DNA from: Hawksworthiomyces lignivorus
Taxonomy: Eukaryota; Ascomycota; Sordariomycetes; Ophiostomatales; Ophiostomataceae
DNA length: 64,000 nucleotides
Direction: 5' to 3'
Assembly (NCBI GenBank): GCA_002917075.1
Contig: NTMA01000012.1
Span: 372,001 to 436,000 of the forward strand
Position numbers and translations under genes: made by a program. The notes beneath the pieces are model-generated. The model did no database searches. It had not been told where the DNA came from and saw nothing but the letters and a program-made list of their open reading frames with translations. Of this stretch, positions 11,041-21,292 are shown piece after piece (positions within the stretch are counted from its first letter, which is position 1; each line of letters starts with the position of its first letter).

Positions 11041-12422
11041 ATGGAGAGAACGTCGAACCAACGGCTAGCTCTGACAGAGGCCAATTTGAAACGGCTGCAG
11101 CCGTCTTTGATCCGGCCGATGCCCCCGATGTCAATATCATCAGGCGAGGGCGAAGGTGCCGCAGAGGAGAGCACAGAAGCGCGCGTGGCACGGCTCAAAT
11201 CCTGGGTGTATAACGCCATGCAGACGCTTGTGGGGCTAGGAGCCGAGGGCATGAAGATTCTCGAAGTGGACGAGCTCTTTATTGCGGGAGCAGGGGACGT
11301 GCGGCTGCGACAGGACAGCGGCGACGATCGAGACGCAGCGAACAACGCCCAGACCCGACGACAAAACAGCACCTGGCTAAAACGACCCGACCTCGCGGAC
11401 CCGGCGTACTGGGAAGCAAAGCTGCGCTATCTCGAGGGCAAGTGCAAGCCGCTGAGCCAGGCTAAGCGCAAGCGGCGGCGGCTGGCGCCGCAGGCAGAGG
11501 CTGCCGCAGAGGACGCAGAGCGGATCGAGGCCGAGGCCAAGGCGGCCGAGGGCGCCGGCTACCAAGTGCAGGGCCAAAAGCTGGAGCAGAAGACACCGCA
11601 GGAGCTGGAGGAGGCGCGCGAGGAGCGGGAGCGCGTCGAGCAGAGCAGGCTCTTGTGGCTGGACAAGCGGAGCAGCATTGAGAAATGGATACACGGCCTA
11701 CCGCGTACGTCCGCCGTCTTTCTTTTCCCTCTTTTGGCTTTCTCTTCTTTCCTCTACACGTACCCCCCCATTATTATAATCGAGTGCTGACCTGCCCCAC
11801 AGCCGTCTCCGTCCCACCAGCATCCGGCCCTACGCCCTACCACTGGACGCACCAGGCGACGGCGGCCGACGGGTCGGCCGCCGCCCCACTGCCGCCACTT
11901 AATATCCCACACCACAGACAAGCCATTGCCGCGGCCGGTGCGGCGGCCGCGGCATCCAGCTCGTCTGTCGTGGAGATCACGTCGACACAGTTCTCACAGG
12001 CCGTGGGCGGCAGACAGCTGCGGCCCTCGGAAGACGCCACGACGCCGGCACCGCCTACGACCGTGCCCGTGAGCGGCCCATTCTTGGGCGGCGGCGGAGT
12101 GGCAGCCGGCGGGCGCGAGAAGGACCCGACGACGGCTGTGGCTCTGCGTCAGCACAGGCAGCAGCTGCGCGCGACCACGCAGCCGTCGTCCCCCGCGGCA
12201 GCTGCAGCTGGCGTCTTCTCGGACCGCTCGGCTGTGACGGCGACGGCTACTGAGACGCCAAATACGAGCGCGTCGCCTGGGGCCGGCCTGGGCCCGACAG
12301 AGGAGACGAGGACGACGAGGGACCCAGCCAGAGAGCGCGGCAGCGGCCTCTGCCTCAGCCCGTCTGGTGTCCTGGGCAAGCGGCAGAGGGGCGCTGCTGC
12401 AGAAGATGAGGCGTATCACTGA
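11041..12422 (+). CDS. unrecognised charged, low-complexity protein
   Basis: Two exons, 11041-11704 and 11803-12422 (98-base intron, donor GTACGT, acceptor CCACAG), encode 427 residues in frame. Residues about 50-90 contain a moderately hydrophobic helical stretch (RLKSWVYNAMQTLVGLGAEG) followed by ILEVDELF. Next comes a basic patch (AKRKRRR), then a highly charged Ala/Glu/Arg segment likely to form a coiled coil, ending near WLDKRSSIEKWIHGLP. The second exon is rich in Ala, Pro, Thr, Ser and Gly and looks disordered. I do not recognise the family. The basic patch and coiled coil would suit a nuclear or structural scaffold protein, but that is only composition-based inference. GC content is high, as in the next two genes. 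Confidence 0.7.
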
Positions 12423-13579
12423 GGGAAAGGTCTTATTCACAGAAGAGACGATTTATGACAACGCATGGGGCCCACTGGCCAGTCAACTAGCGGGTCTTTT
12501 GATTGGATTTGAGACGTTTTGCATGTTCAGGCGTACCGAGACGTTGATTTGGCTTTTGCACTTTTGGGAACTGGGAATGGTTTTACTAGATGTCCGCAAC
12601 GACTTTACGAGCATGTTAGATGACGCCGGCAACGCAGCGGAATATTTTTGGTCGACTTTTTGGGATGTGCATGTCGAGATGTCGACGTCCTCACTCTATG
12701 TTTCCTTTCCATTTCATTCTAGTCTTGTAAGCGGCTGCATGTGACACTCTTTAGGAGTGTTGTCTGAAGGGTGTACTCTGCACACTCCCAATCGAGCCGC
12801 GATTACGATAGCTTGTTAGCAATGGAAACCTTGATGCCAAAGAACTCGCCGAGAAGCGAAATTCAAGGGTAAGCAGGCAATGGCCGGTTCTCTATTCTTG
12901 GACCAATTGATTTGAAGCTCGCCGTCGGACATTGAGAGATCAATCTGAAAGAGCGAGCTCTTCTAGTCTGCCTCTAAACACACAGAAAACAGCAGTCTCA
13001 TTCCCAATGCCTGTACCAATGCCAATGCCGATGCCGATGTCGACATTAATGGTTGAGAAATAAAAGAAACCAAAGAATTTGATGATTTCAAGCTCTCTTA
13101 AATGCTACCTTGCCATCTCGTATTTCCAGAGGTAACGTTAGACAGGTACTTTGTATTTTACCCGTAGCATTTTGAGAGCTATTCGAGCTATCGTATTTTT
13201 CTGTGGCAATTCGTGGTACGTTTATGACAGGACCTCTGGCTACATCACATGTTGTAGGGATTGGACCGTCCACCTTGACGATCGCCGCGGCTTTTGATCA
13301 ATTGCCCACATAAAATAAAGTAAGCTTTCCCCGCAAGCCGACACCTAAAGCTAGCCTCTCTGGCTAATCAGGCCATCACCAGCTTCTGACGCCAAGAACA
13401 AGAGGAATTGAAGCTTCCAGAAAAGAGAGAAAAGAAAAGAACAAGAAGAAAAGAAAAACAATAGAGAAGAAAAAAATAAAGAAAATAAAGAAGAGGCCTC
13501 ACCAGCTTCTCCAATTCCCCAATTCAGACGTCAATTGCAACGCGGAGCAGAGTGCGGAGACACCGCTGAGACTAGAACA
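12423..13579. other. intergenic spacer with purine-rich leader
   Basis: No supported gene; a 125-codon frame at 12367-12744 overlapping the end of the previous gene lacks features. A short imperfect tandem of AATGCC/GATGCC hexamers lies near 13017-13045. From about 13420 to 13495 the plus strand is almost pure purine (AAGAAAAGAA-like), 85-160 bases before the next ATG, and probably lies in the promoter or 5' leader of the FAD dehydrogenase gene. Confidence 0.55.
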
Positions 13580-15294
13580 ATGGCCGAGGGACCCGCAGAC
13601 GCAGTTCCGCCAGCGATCATCGTGGGCCACGGGCTGGCGGGCCTAGTGGCGGCGTATGAGATCTCGCAGCGCGGGGTGCCGGTGGTGATCGTGGACCAGG
13701 AGACGCGGGCCAACATCGGGGGCCAGGCGTTCTTCTCGCTGGGCGGGCTGTTCTGCGTGGACTCCAAGGCGCAGCAGAAGCGGGGGATCAAGGACTCGCG
13801 CGAGCTGGCGATGCGCGACTGGCTGGGGACGGCCAAGTTCGACCGGCTGGAGGGCGAGGACCGGTGGCCGCGGCAGTGGGCGGAGAAGTTTGTCGACTTT
13901 GCGACGGACGAGCTGGAGGCGTACGTGGCGAAGCTGGGGCTGGGGTTCATCTCGGTGGGGTGGGCGGAGCGGGGCGACGGGACGGCGGACGGGCACGGCA
14001 ACTCGGTACCGCGGTTCCACCTGACGTGGGGCACGGGCCCGGAGGTGGTGCGGATTTTTGCGGAGCCGGTGGCCGCGGCGGAGAAGCGCGGGCTGGTGAC
14101 GTACCGGCACCGGCACATGGTGGACGAGATTGTGGTGGACGGGGGGACGGGGCGGGCGGTCGGGGTCAAGGGGCGGGTGCTGGCGGCGGACGACGCGGTG
14201 CCGCGGGGGCAGCCGACGTCGCGGGCGGTGGCGGACGCGTTTGAGGTGCGGGGGTCGTGCGTGCTGGTGGCGTCGGGCGGGATCGGCGGCAACGTGGAGG
14301 CGGTCAAGGCGGCGTGGCCGGTGGAGCGGCTGGGCCCCAAGGTGCCGGCGACGTTTGTGGTCGGGGTGCCGGCGCACGTGGACGGGCGGATGATGGGCAT
14401 CGCGGAGGGGGCGGGGGCGCACATGATCAACCGCGACCGCATGTGGCACTACACGGAGGGCCTGCAGAACTGGGACCCGATCTGGCCGGCGCACGGGATC
14501 CGGGTGCTGCCGGCGCCGTCGTCGCTGTGGCTGGACGCGACGGGCAAGCGGCTGCCGCCGTTTTTGTACCCCGGGTCGGACACGCTGGCGACGCTGCGCC
14601 ACATCTGCGCCACGGGCTACGACTACAGCTGGTTCGTGCTGGACCGGGCGATCGTGGCGCGCGAGTTTGCGCTGTCCGGGTCCGAGCAGAACCCCGACGT
14701 GACCAACAAGAGCTACCTGCAGACGCTGCTGCAGCGCGTCTTCTCCAGCAAGGGCACGGTGCCCGTGCAGCGCTTCTGCGAGCGCGGCGCCGACTTTGTC
14801 GTGCGCGACACGCTCGAGGACCTCGTGGCCGGCATGAACGAGCTCGCGGCGGCCGCGGGGGGGCCCGCGCTCGACCTCGCGCAGATCCGCGACGTCGTCG
14901 CCGCCCGCGACGCCCAGATGGACAACCCCTACAGCAAGGACGCGCAGGCCATGCTGATCCGCAACGCCCGCCTCTTCTGGTACGACAAGGTGTCGCGCGT
15001 CGCGCCCCCGCACCGCCTGCTCGACCCCAAGCACGGCCCGCTCATCGCCGTGCGCATGCACCTGCTGACGCGCAAGACGCTCGGCGGCATCGAGACCGAC
15101 CTGGCCTCGCGCGTCCAGCGCGCCGACGGCTCCACCTTCCCGGGCCTCTACGCCGCCGGCGAGGCTGCCGGCTTCGGCGGCGGCGGCGTCCACGGCTATG
15201 CCGCCCTCGAAGGCACCTTCCTCGGCGGCTGCATCTTCTCTGGCCGCGCCGCCGGCCGCGCCATGGCCGAAGAGATCCTGGCCGCCAAGGACAA

Positions 15295-15332
<38 letters not shown>

Positions 15333-15349
15333 AGACGACCACTGCTTGA
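13580..15349 (+). CDS. FAD-binding dehydrogenase (flavocytochrome c / ketosteroid dehydrogenase-like)
   Basis: Intronless gene of 589 residues. The start chosen is the ATG at 13580, where the Rossmann fold begins 12 residues in; an in-frame ATG at 13535 would add 15 atypical residues. The N-terminus carries the dinucleotide-binding motif VGHGLAG (residues 15-21), then VVIVDQE for the FAD ribose, GGQAFFSLGG, a second conserved LVASGGIGGN block, and a C-terminal FAD motif GLYAAGEAAGFGGGGVHGY. This is the FAD_binding_2 type of flavoprotein that is common in actinobacteria as FAD-binding dehydrogenase; the substrate is unknown. The gene is very GC-rich, and its third-position preference changes from G in the first half to C in the second. 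It ends in a run of about a dozen alanines coded by GCG repeats. Ancient bacterial acquisition is possible but not shown here. Confidence 0.9.
15295..15330. repeat. GGC trinucleotide microsatellite, 12 units, coding for polyalanine
   Basis: Twelve perfect GGC units, read as GCG alanine codons near the C-terminus of the FAD dehydrogenase. The repeat follows the last conserved FAD segment, so length changes should be tolerated by the fold. Confidence 0.9.
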
Positions 15350-15643
15350 GCGTGAAAGAGACGCAAGAATGACGGCGACTGCTTGGCAATGAGGGAAGAA
15401 CCTATAATGAAATCCTGGAGATTTTATAAATAGTGGGATGCTATCGCGTAAATTTGGCTGCGTTTTCTTTTCTTTCTTTTCATTCGAATGAATTGGGATA
15501 TGTTTCGCTATGAGTAATATACAGATCGATTGTACAAATGCTATACATAAGAGTTACACGGCCTGAGACAGAGACGTTGCTTGCTTTTATTTTTTATTTT
15601 TTATTTTTATTTTTTTATTTTTTTCCGTCCTGGTATGCTGCTG

Positions 15644-16387
15644 TCAGGGCTGTTTCGTCTTCGACCGCGCTCTTGGTTTTGGCGCATTCTTTGACGCCGC
15701 CGCCGCTGCTGCCGCAGGCGCGGACGCACCCTGGCCGTCTTCAGCCGCCCACTGCGCCTCGAGCTCGCCGAGCGCGCGCAGCAGGCCGCGCCCGGTCTCG
15801 CCGCTGCCCAGCACGGCGCGCTGGTGGGCGTCCATGGGCCGCAGCACGTAGTCGGCGACGGCGGCCGGGTCGCGCGCGTCCGGCCGGCCGATGCCGACGG
15901 ACAGCTTGGCCCACCGCGCGCCCGGGTAGTCGGCCGGGCGCAGGCTGGCGTTGGCGCTCTTGAGCCCGTTGTGGCCGCGGTGGCTGCGCGCCCACGGCCG
16001 CGTGCGCAGCGCGCCCAGCGCCTCCTCGAGGTCGTCGTGCACCAGCACCAGGGCTAGGCCGGCGCCCTGGCCGCCGTCCGCGCTCCTCCCCTCCGCCTGC
16101 GCCTCGGCTTGCGCCTCCGCCAGCGCGTCCCGCCACACCCGCGCCACCCACGGCCCCGACACGTTCATCAGCGTCGGGCTCTGCACCAGCGTGTAGCGCG
16201 GGCCGGCCGTCGCCTGCGCGGCCTGCTTGCCCAGGCGCCGGCTGCGCGCAAAGGGCGGCAGCTGCAGCTCGCGGCGCAGGGCCTCCAGGGCCAGGTGGCC
16301 GGCCGAGTGTAGCGTGTCTAGGTACGGAGCAGGGTTGCCCAGGCTGAGCACTAGGACCCGCGAGACGCCGCCGCCGCCGCCAGACAT
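15644..16387 (-). CDS. peptidyl-tRNA hydrolase, bacterial/mitochondrial Pth type
   Basis: Intronless, 247 residues from the ATG at 16387, chosen because the family core VLVLSLGNP begins ten residues later. An upstream ATG in the same frame at 16642 would add 85 low-complexity residues. Family motifs are in order: SLGNPAPYLDTLHSAG with the catalytic histidine at residue 27, TLMNVSG with the substrate-contacting asparagine at 75, HDDLEEALG (117-125) with the catalytic aspartate, GHNGLKS (138-144), and VGIGRP (165-170). The enzyme cleaves peptidyl-tRNA released from stalled ribosomes, probably in the mitochondrion, although no clear presequence is visible. An Ala/Gln/Glu-rich insert (about 88-108) and a basic Ala-rich tail are lineage additions. 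It is convergent with the FAD dehydrogenase gene, 294 bases apart. Confidence 0.9.
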   Translation of the reverse strand: MSGGGGGVSRVLVLSLGNPAPYLDTLHSAGHLALEALRRELQLPPFARSRRLGKQAAQATAGPRYTLVQSPTLMNVSGPWVARVWRDALAEAQAEAQAEGRSADGGQGAGLALVLVHDDLEEALGALRTRPWARSHRGHNGLKSANASLRPADYPGARWAKLSVGIGRPDARDPAAVADYVLRPMDAHQRAVLGSGETGRGLLRALGELEAQWAAEDGQGASAPAAAAAAASKNAPKPRARSKTKQP

Positions 16388-17212
16388 GGCTGGGGAAAGA
16401 AGAGATGGGAAGGTGGGGGAAGATGGGAATGGGGAGAGAAGGGAGAGAGAGAGCGGCAAGAGACACAATCGCGAGGACAGGGCTGTCGATTTCCCCCCTT
16501 CGACTAAGCTTCCTCGACGTCGTCCCTTGATTTTTCTTTGACGTTTGCTTTTGGTTAGCGCTCTTTCTTCAGCGTACACTATCCGTATACTCCGTATCTG
16601 AGCGAACCTCTGCACATATAAGCATACTTTTTTCGTACCCATTAACTAGACCCTGTCACCCAGGCCGCAGATCACAATGACTAATCACTGCTGACTGCCT
16701 TATCCTATGGTGGCGCAGACACATGTCGCTGACGTAGGTCGCCAGACTCTCTCTGCCTCTCTCTGCCTCCCTCTCAGTGCCTCTCTCTCTTCCCCTCCCC
16801 CCCCTTCCTTCACCCCCCGCTAAAGTCCCCTTTCAGGGCCTAGTAAACTGGAAAACTGGCTGCTTATGCACTGCCACGTCCCGCCATCATCGCATCGTCG
16901 AGAAAAGTTAGTGCCAAGCGCCATCTTCTTGGGCTGCGTTTTGCTTGTGTCGTCCAAGCAAAATCCTCCAAATGGTCGCCTGCTTGCCTCTGCTTTGCCG
17001 CCCGTACACTGAGCGAACGAACGACACACTTTAAACAGCAAAACAACAAGAATCGAAATCCTCTCTGCTCGAATTGAACAGCATTACTCTGTATCCTTCT
17101 ACTCTCTACGTCAAATCGCCAATTTTTCCTATTCTTTTCGAGATTCTCCGTTCCTCATCTCCTTCTCAATAGCTACAGCTTATCGTTTTGGTGCCGCTCA
17201 CAGTTGCCCATC
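16388..17212. promoter_or_regulatory. shared divergent promoter region with pyrimidine tract
   Basis: This 825-base spacer separates the divergently transcribed peptidyl-tRNA hydrolase and BAR-protein genes. It contains a long CT-rich block at about 16740-16815 (CTCTCTGCC repeats ending in a C run), typical of promoters of constitutively expressed fungal genes, and a TACTCCGTA motif at 16588-16596. Transcription start sites were not determined. Confidence 0.45.
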
Positions 17213-18488
17213 ATGTCTTGGGCAGGTACGTCTAGCCCACTCTGTTCTCCGCGCTCTGCTCTCTCGCAGTTCGACGTTGTTGTGCTCTGGCTGCCAGTCA
17301 TCCTTTTTTTTTCCTTCTCATCTGCTAACAAGATGCGCCTGCTCTCCAGGGTTCAAGAAAAATGTCAACCGCGCCACGACGCAGGTGATGATGAAGACCG
17401 GCCATGTTGAGAAGACAAACGACCGTGATTATGAGGTGGAGGAGAGGTAGGCATTGCCCGCATCCTCGTCTTGCTGCGTCCGACTCTTCCGAGCGTCGCA
17501 AGCGCGATCACGGACCGAACGAACAGCTCTGGAACCATGGCGGAGGCTGACAAGAGTAACCTCGTTTCCTACAGGCGATTTCGGACAATGGAGGCAGCTG
17601 CAAATCGGTTACAAAAGGAGGCAAAAGGCTATCTGGATTCATTACGAGGTATGTGGGCAGACTCTTCCCCTAGTCGCGTTATGCTGCAGCGATCGCATGA
17701 GCGGTGACGGGGATGAGCGGCCAGGAAGCTGACAGGGACACTAGCAATGACTGCCTCACAAATGCGGATTGCCGAGACCATTGATGCGTTCTACGGCGAT
17801 TCCGGTGCGAAAGACGGCGTCAGCCGAAGCTACAAGCAAGCCGTGGAGGACCTCGATTCAGAGACGGTCAAGGCGTTGGACGGCCCATACAGGTAGGACG
17901 AGGTGGAGCGTTTGGCCTTTTATCCCTACAGGGCGCTGACTGGCAAAAATACAGAACGACAGTCTTTGATCCCATCTCCAAGTTCTGCAACTACTTTCCC
18001 GACGTGAACGAATGTATGTAATACCGGCATATTCCCTTGCATCTGACCAAGGCCGACTTTCTGACTCTCCCTCTCTTTCTCCCCTCTCTCCAGGCATCAA
18101 GAAACGCGGCCACAAGCTCCTCGACTACGACGCCCTGCGCGCTAAGGTCAAGAAGCTCGTCGAGAAGCCCGATAAGGACGTCACCAAGCTGCCCCGCGCC
18201 GAGAAGGAGCTCGAAATGGCCAAGCAGGCCTACGAGCAGCTCAACGAGCAGCTGTCCACCGAGCTGCCCCAGCTCATTGACCTGCGCGTCCCCTACCTCG
18301 ACCCTAGCTTCGAGGCCCTCGTCAAGATTCAGCTGCGCTTCTGCGCCGAGGCATACAGCCGCATGGCACAGGTCCAGCAGTACCTCGACGCAGACACCCG
18401 CGACCAGTACGCTAACGGCGAGCTCGACACCCGCGTCGAGCAGGTCCTGCAGGAGATCCGGGAGCTGAGCATCAGCGGCACCGTATGA
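17213..18488 (+). CDS. hob3: BAR-domain protein, Rvs161/Hob3 homologue
   Basis: Six exons: 17213-17225, 17350-17446, 17575-17648, 17745-17892, 17955-18013 and 18094-18488. Together they code for 261 residues, close to the 265 of yeast Rvs161. The tiny 13-base first exon encodes MSWA(G), matching the conserved MSWxGFKK start of the family. Characteristic stretches follow: GFKKNVNRATTQVM, the EERRFRTME helix, KEAKGYLDSLRAM, SKFCNYFPDVNECIKKR and the C-terminal helix ELPQLIDLRVPYLDPSFEAL. BAR dimers bind curved membranes. In fungi this protein acts with its Rvs167/Hob1 partner in endocytosis, actin organisation and cell polarity at the plasma membrane. The last exon is noticeably GC-rich and strongly codon-biased, in keeping with good expression. 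Confidence 0.95.
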
Positions 18489-19161
18489 ACACGGGTTGGT
18501 CCGCTTTTGTGTGCTCCGCTATATGCTCCGCTTCTCGAAGAGCGAAGACGTGTCGCGGTATCCTTTATAAATGTACATTTGGTCAAAAGGAAACAGTCTG
18601 GGCCGGCGGATGCATTCGACCGGATAATGGTTTTTTTTAGCTTTTTCCATTTTCTCCCCCTTTTTTTCTTTCTTAAACCTGGCGTTACTAGGTGTATTTT
18701 TGTCATTTTTCTCAAGTCCAAAGAAGATGAGAGACTTCCCTTTTGGATTTTCCAGTTTTTGCTTTATTAGCGGAATGGCAGAGCATATTTTATCATCAAT
18801 TGCAACAAGAAATGCATGTTGAGCAGCGTGACTAGATGACTTCGACTTTTGAAGACAGAACAAGAGGCAGCTAAGAAGAGGTCAGAAGTAGGGAATTGCG
18901 GGCAGAAAGTCACCGCTGTCTCACTGATTCTAAGCCAGATATTTAGGCAGCACTGTGTATACTTTCTCATTCTTATCCTCGTTCTCATTCCCATTTTTAT
19001 TCCCATTCCCATTAGTTATCCTTCTCCCATTTCTCATTAATTTCATTTCGACCCCCCCAGTCACCGTCTAATTGCAGTCAATTTAAAGGATGGCATGGAC
19101 CAAGGGTGTTCCAGACTAGACGCTAGCGCTGTGTAGCACTGCAGAGTGAGGCTGCATACAG
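18489..19161. other. intergenic spacer between converging genes
   Basis: No supported gene. The spacer holds the 3' regions of the BAR-protein gene and of the convergent sugar transporter. A short degenerate TTCTCATTCCCATTT-like tandem lies at about 18965-19035. Confidence 0.6.
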
Positions 19162-21292
19162 TTATGCGTGCTCCACGACGTCAACGTGCCCATCGCCGGC
19201 TTTCTCAGCAATTGCAGCATCAATCTGAGCTTTCTCTTCGGCCGTCGCCGTGGTGAGATTGACGACCACAGTGTCGCCAAAGATGGAGCTGATCTCTTCG
19301 AGAGAGAGGCGGGCAGTCTTTAAAAGAAGTTAGCGAGATGAAATGCGATCTTTGTAAGATGCTTTCTCGTGCAAGAAAGAGGACGATAACATCAAACTCA
19401 CCTCGACGACGAAAAAGTAGGCCAGGATAAAGGCAACGAATGAACAGCAGAGGAACACGAGATAAAATCTCCATCTGTCAAAAAGCATCAGCACAAGACC
19501 GCTTCGCCGAGGCTCACGTCTGGGAACCAAGCACGACCACGCGAGTCTGCGTGAAACCTACCCAATGTTCTGGAGAGCGGTGGCGGCAGGCGTCAGGAAG
19601 GCGATGGAGCCGGCGTAGTAGACAAATAGTCCCAGGGCCATGCCCTTGGCCCGGTACATCGTCGGATACACCTCGGCGCAGTATACAAAGGCCGTGTTGT
19701 CGACACAGGCGCCGTACATCGTCACGAACAGGAAGAGGAAGAAGACCGCCGCCGCGTTGCCGCCCTTGTTGTCTGTGCCCGCGAACTTGGCCACCAGAGC
19801 TGTCTCGCACGCCATGGAGATGGTTGTGCTCAAGAAACCGATGCCTGCGAGAGGTCAGATTTTGCCGAGATCTTGTGTGTGGCATTAAGAAGATGAAGAG
19901 GTGGAGAACCTACAGAGAAGCGGCCGGCGCCCGACTTTGTCCATGATAAAGGCCGCAATAATGTTGACGCTGGCACCGACGACGACGTAGATGGCGTACA
20001 TGAGCAGCGGCATGCTGCCGGTCATGCCAAGACCTTGGTACAGGAGGACGCTGTAGTCTGGGGTTTTGGACGAAACTATATTAGCAGATTCTCCAATGAA
20101 GACAGCAAAAGAGGAAACACGCCTGGAAGGGATTCTTCGAGGAAAGGACGCACTGTTGATCACGAGAGGACCGCAAGCCTGGCCGCCAAACAACACGCCG
20201 CAGCTGAGCAAGATGCGCCGGCGCAGAGACGGCTTCTTGAACATGTACCACATGGAGAGATCCTGCGTCCGGTCAAACTCGATCTGCACGCGCATCTGGT
20301 AGAACTCCTCTTTCGCCGCCAGCTGATCCGCATCTCGGGGATCGTGGTGGAGGCGCTCGACGATCTTCCAGGCCTCGTCGGACCGGTCTTTCCAGAGAAC
20401 TAGCCGAGCTTGTAAGCAGAGAGAACGAGGGGAATCAATCTGTGAATGCCAAAAAAGGGAACAACGCACGCCAACGTGGAGATTCGGGAATCCAAGGCGA
20501 TCCGACCAGCAGAATCAGAGGGAACAAGCACGAGAGGGCTAGCGGAAAGCGCCAAGTAAATGTGTCGTTTGTGGAGTAGTACGTGCCGTAGCCGACCCTG
20601 GCATTGTCAGACCTCACACTGCTTGCTTATTGAACCAGGTCACCTACCAGCTCGCGATAAAGTAGCCTGTGACGAGACCGACAGCGTTCTGGCCGGCAAG
20701 GAAGCCGCGGCGATGGGGTGGCGCGACCTCGGACAGGTAGATCGGAGTGATGGTGATACACTGACCGACGCCAACACCCTGGATCAGACGCACAACAACT
20801 AGCATGGGAATGGTGGCACAGCCAGCGACGAGAGCCTACCGGTGTGAGCTATTGCCTTCTTCTTTTTCACCCACTAGTGAAAGCGAATCGCTTTGTCATG
20901 GGACTCTGAATACACTTACGCCGCCGACAAGACTGACGATACCGGCCAGCTGGATGGTCTTCTTGCGGCCCATCCAGTCTGGCAGCCAGCCAATGGAGAG
21001 GGCTCCGAAAGCAGCACCCGCCGAAAAGAGGGCATTGATAGCCCCGAGCATGGAATTCGTGTAACTGGCTCGTGGTCCCGTCGTGGCCAGGTCGAAGTAC
21101 TCGTAGAAGCCGACCTGGCCAATAGACGTGCTGAACACAGAGAAGGCGTAGCCATACGTCAGACTACTCAGTGCCACGAACAGCACGATCTGGACGTATT
21201 AGAGTTTATTCTCTTGCTTTCTTGTAAAATGTACCGTCTGGTCTTCTTTCTACTTCACATACCGAAAGGTTATATGCCGAAGTGGCAACCAT
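19162..21292 (-). CDS. MFS sugar transporter
   Basis: Nine exons on the minus strand: 21292-21263, 21189-20920, 20835-20648, 20597-20470, 20399-20154, 20057-19914, 19844-19562, 19474-19402 and 19317-19162. They sum to 1518 bases and 505 residues. About twelve membrane segments are expected. Sugar-porter signatures are present: GWLPDWMGRKKT in the loop after helix 2, RLIQGVGVGQ, LSEVAPPHRRG, PESPRW before the central loop, DKVGRRPL after helix 8, and AEVYPTMYRAKG near helix 10. It is a plasma-membrane transporter of a hexose, disaccharide or related polyol; substrate cannot be read from sequence. The short first exon (MVATSAYNLS) is followed directly by IVLFVALSSLTYGY, the expected first helix. 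The acceptor at 20400 was chosen because it gives SPRWLLWKDR; a second AG seven bases earlier breaks the frame. Confidence 0.92.

Noticed and set aside
13643..15193. 516-codon open frame antisense to the FAD dehydrogenase, and a 371-codon frame on the plus strand at 14257-15372
   Set aside because: Both are products of very high GC content, which removes stop codons in the other frames. They consist of Arg, Ala, Pro and Gly runs without any domain, while the called frame carries a complete set of flavoprotein motifs.
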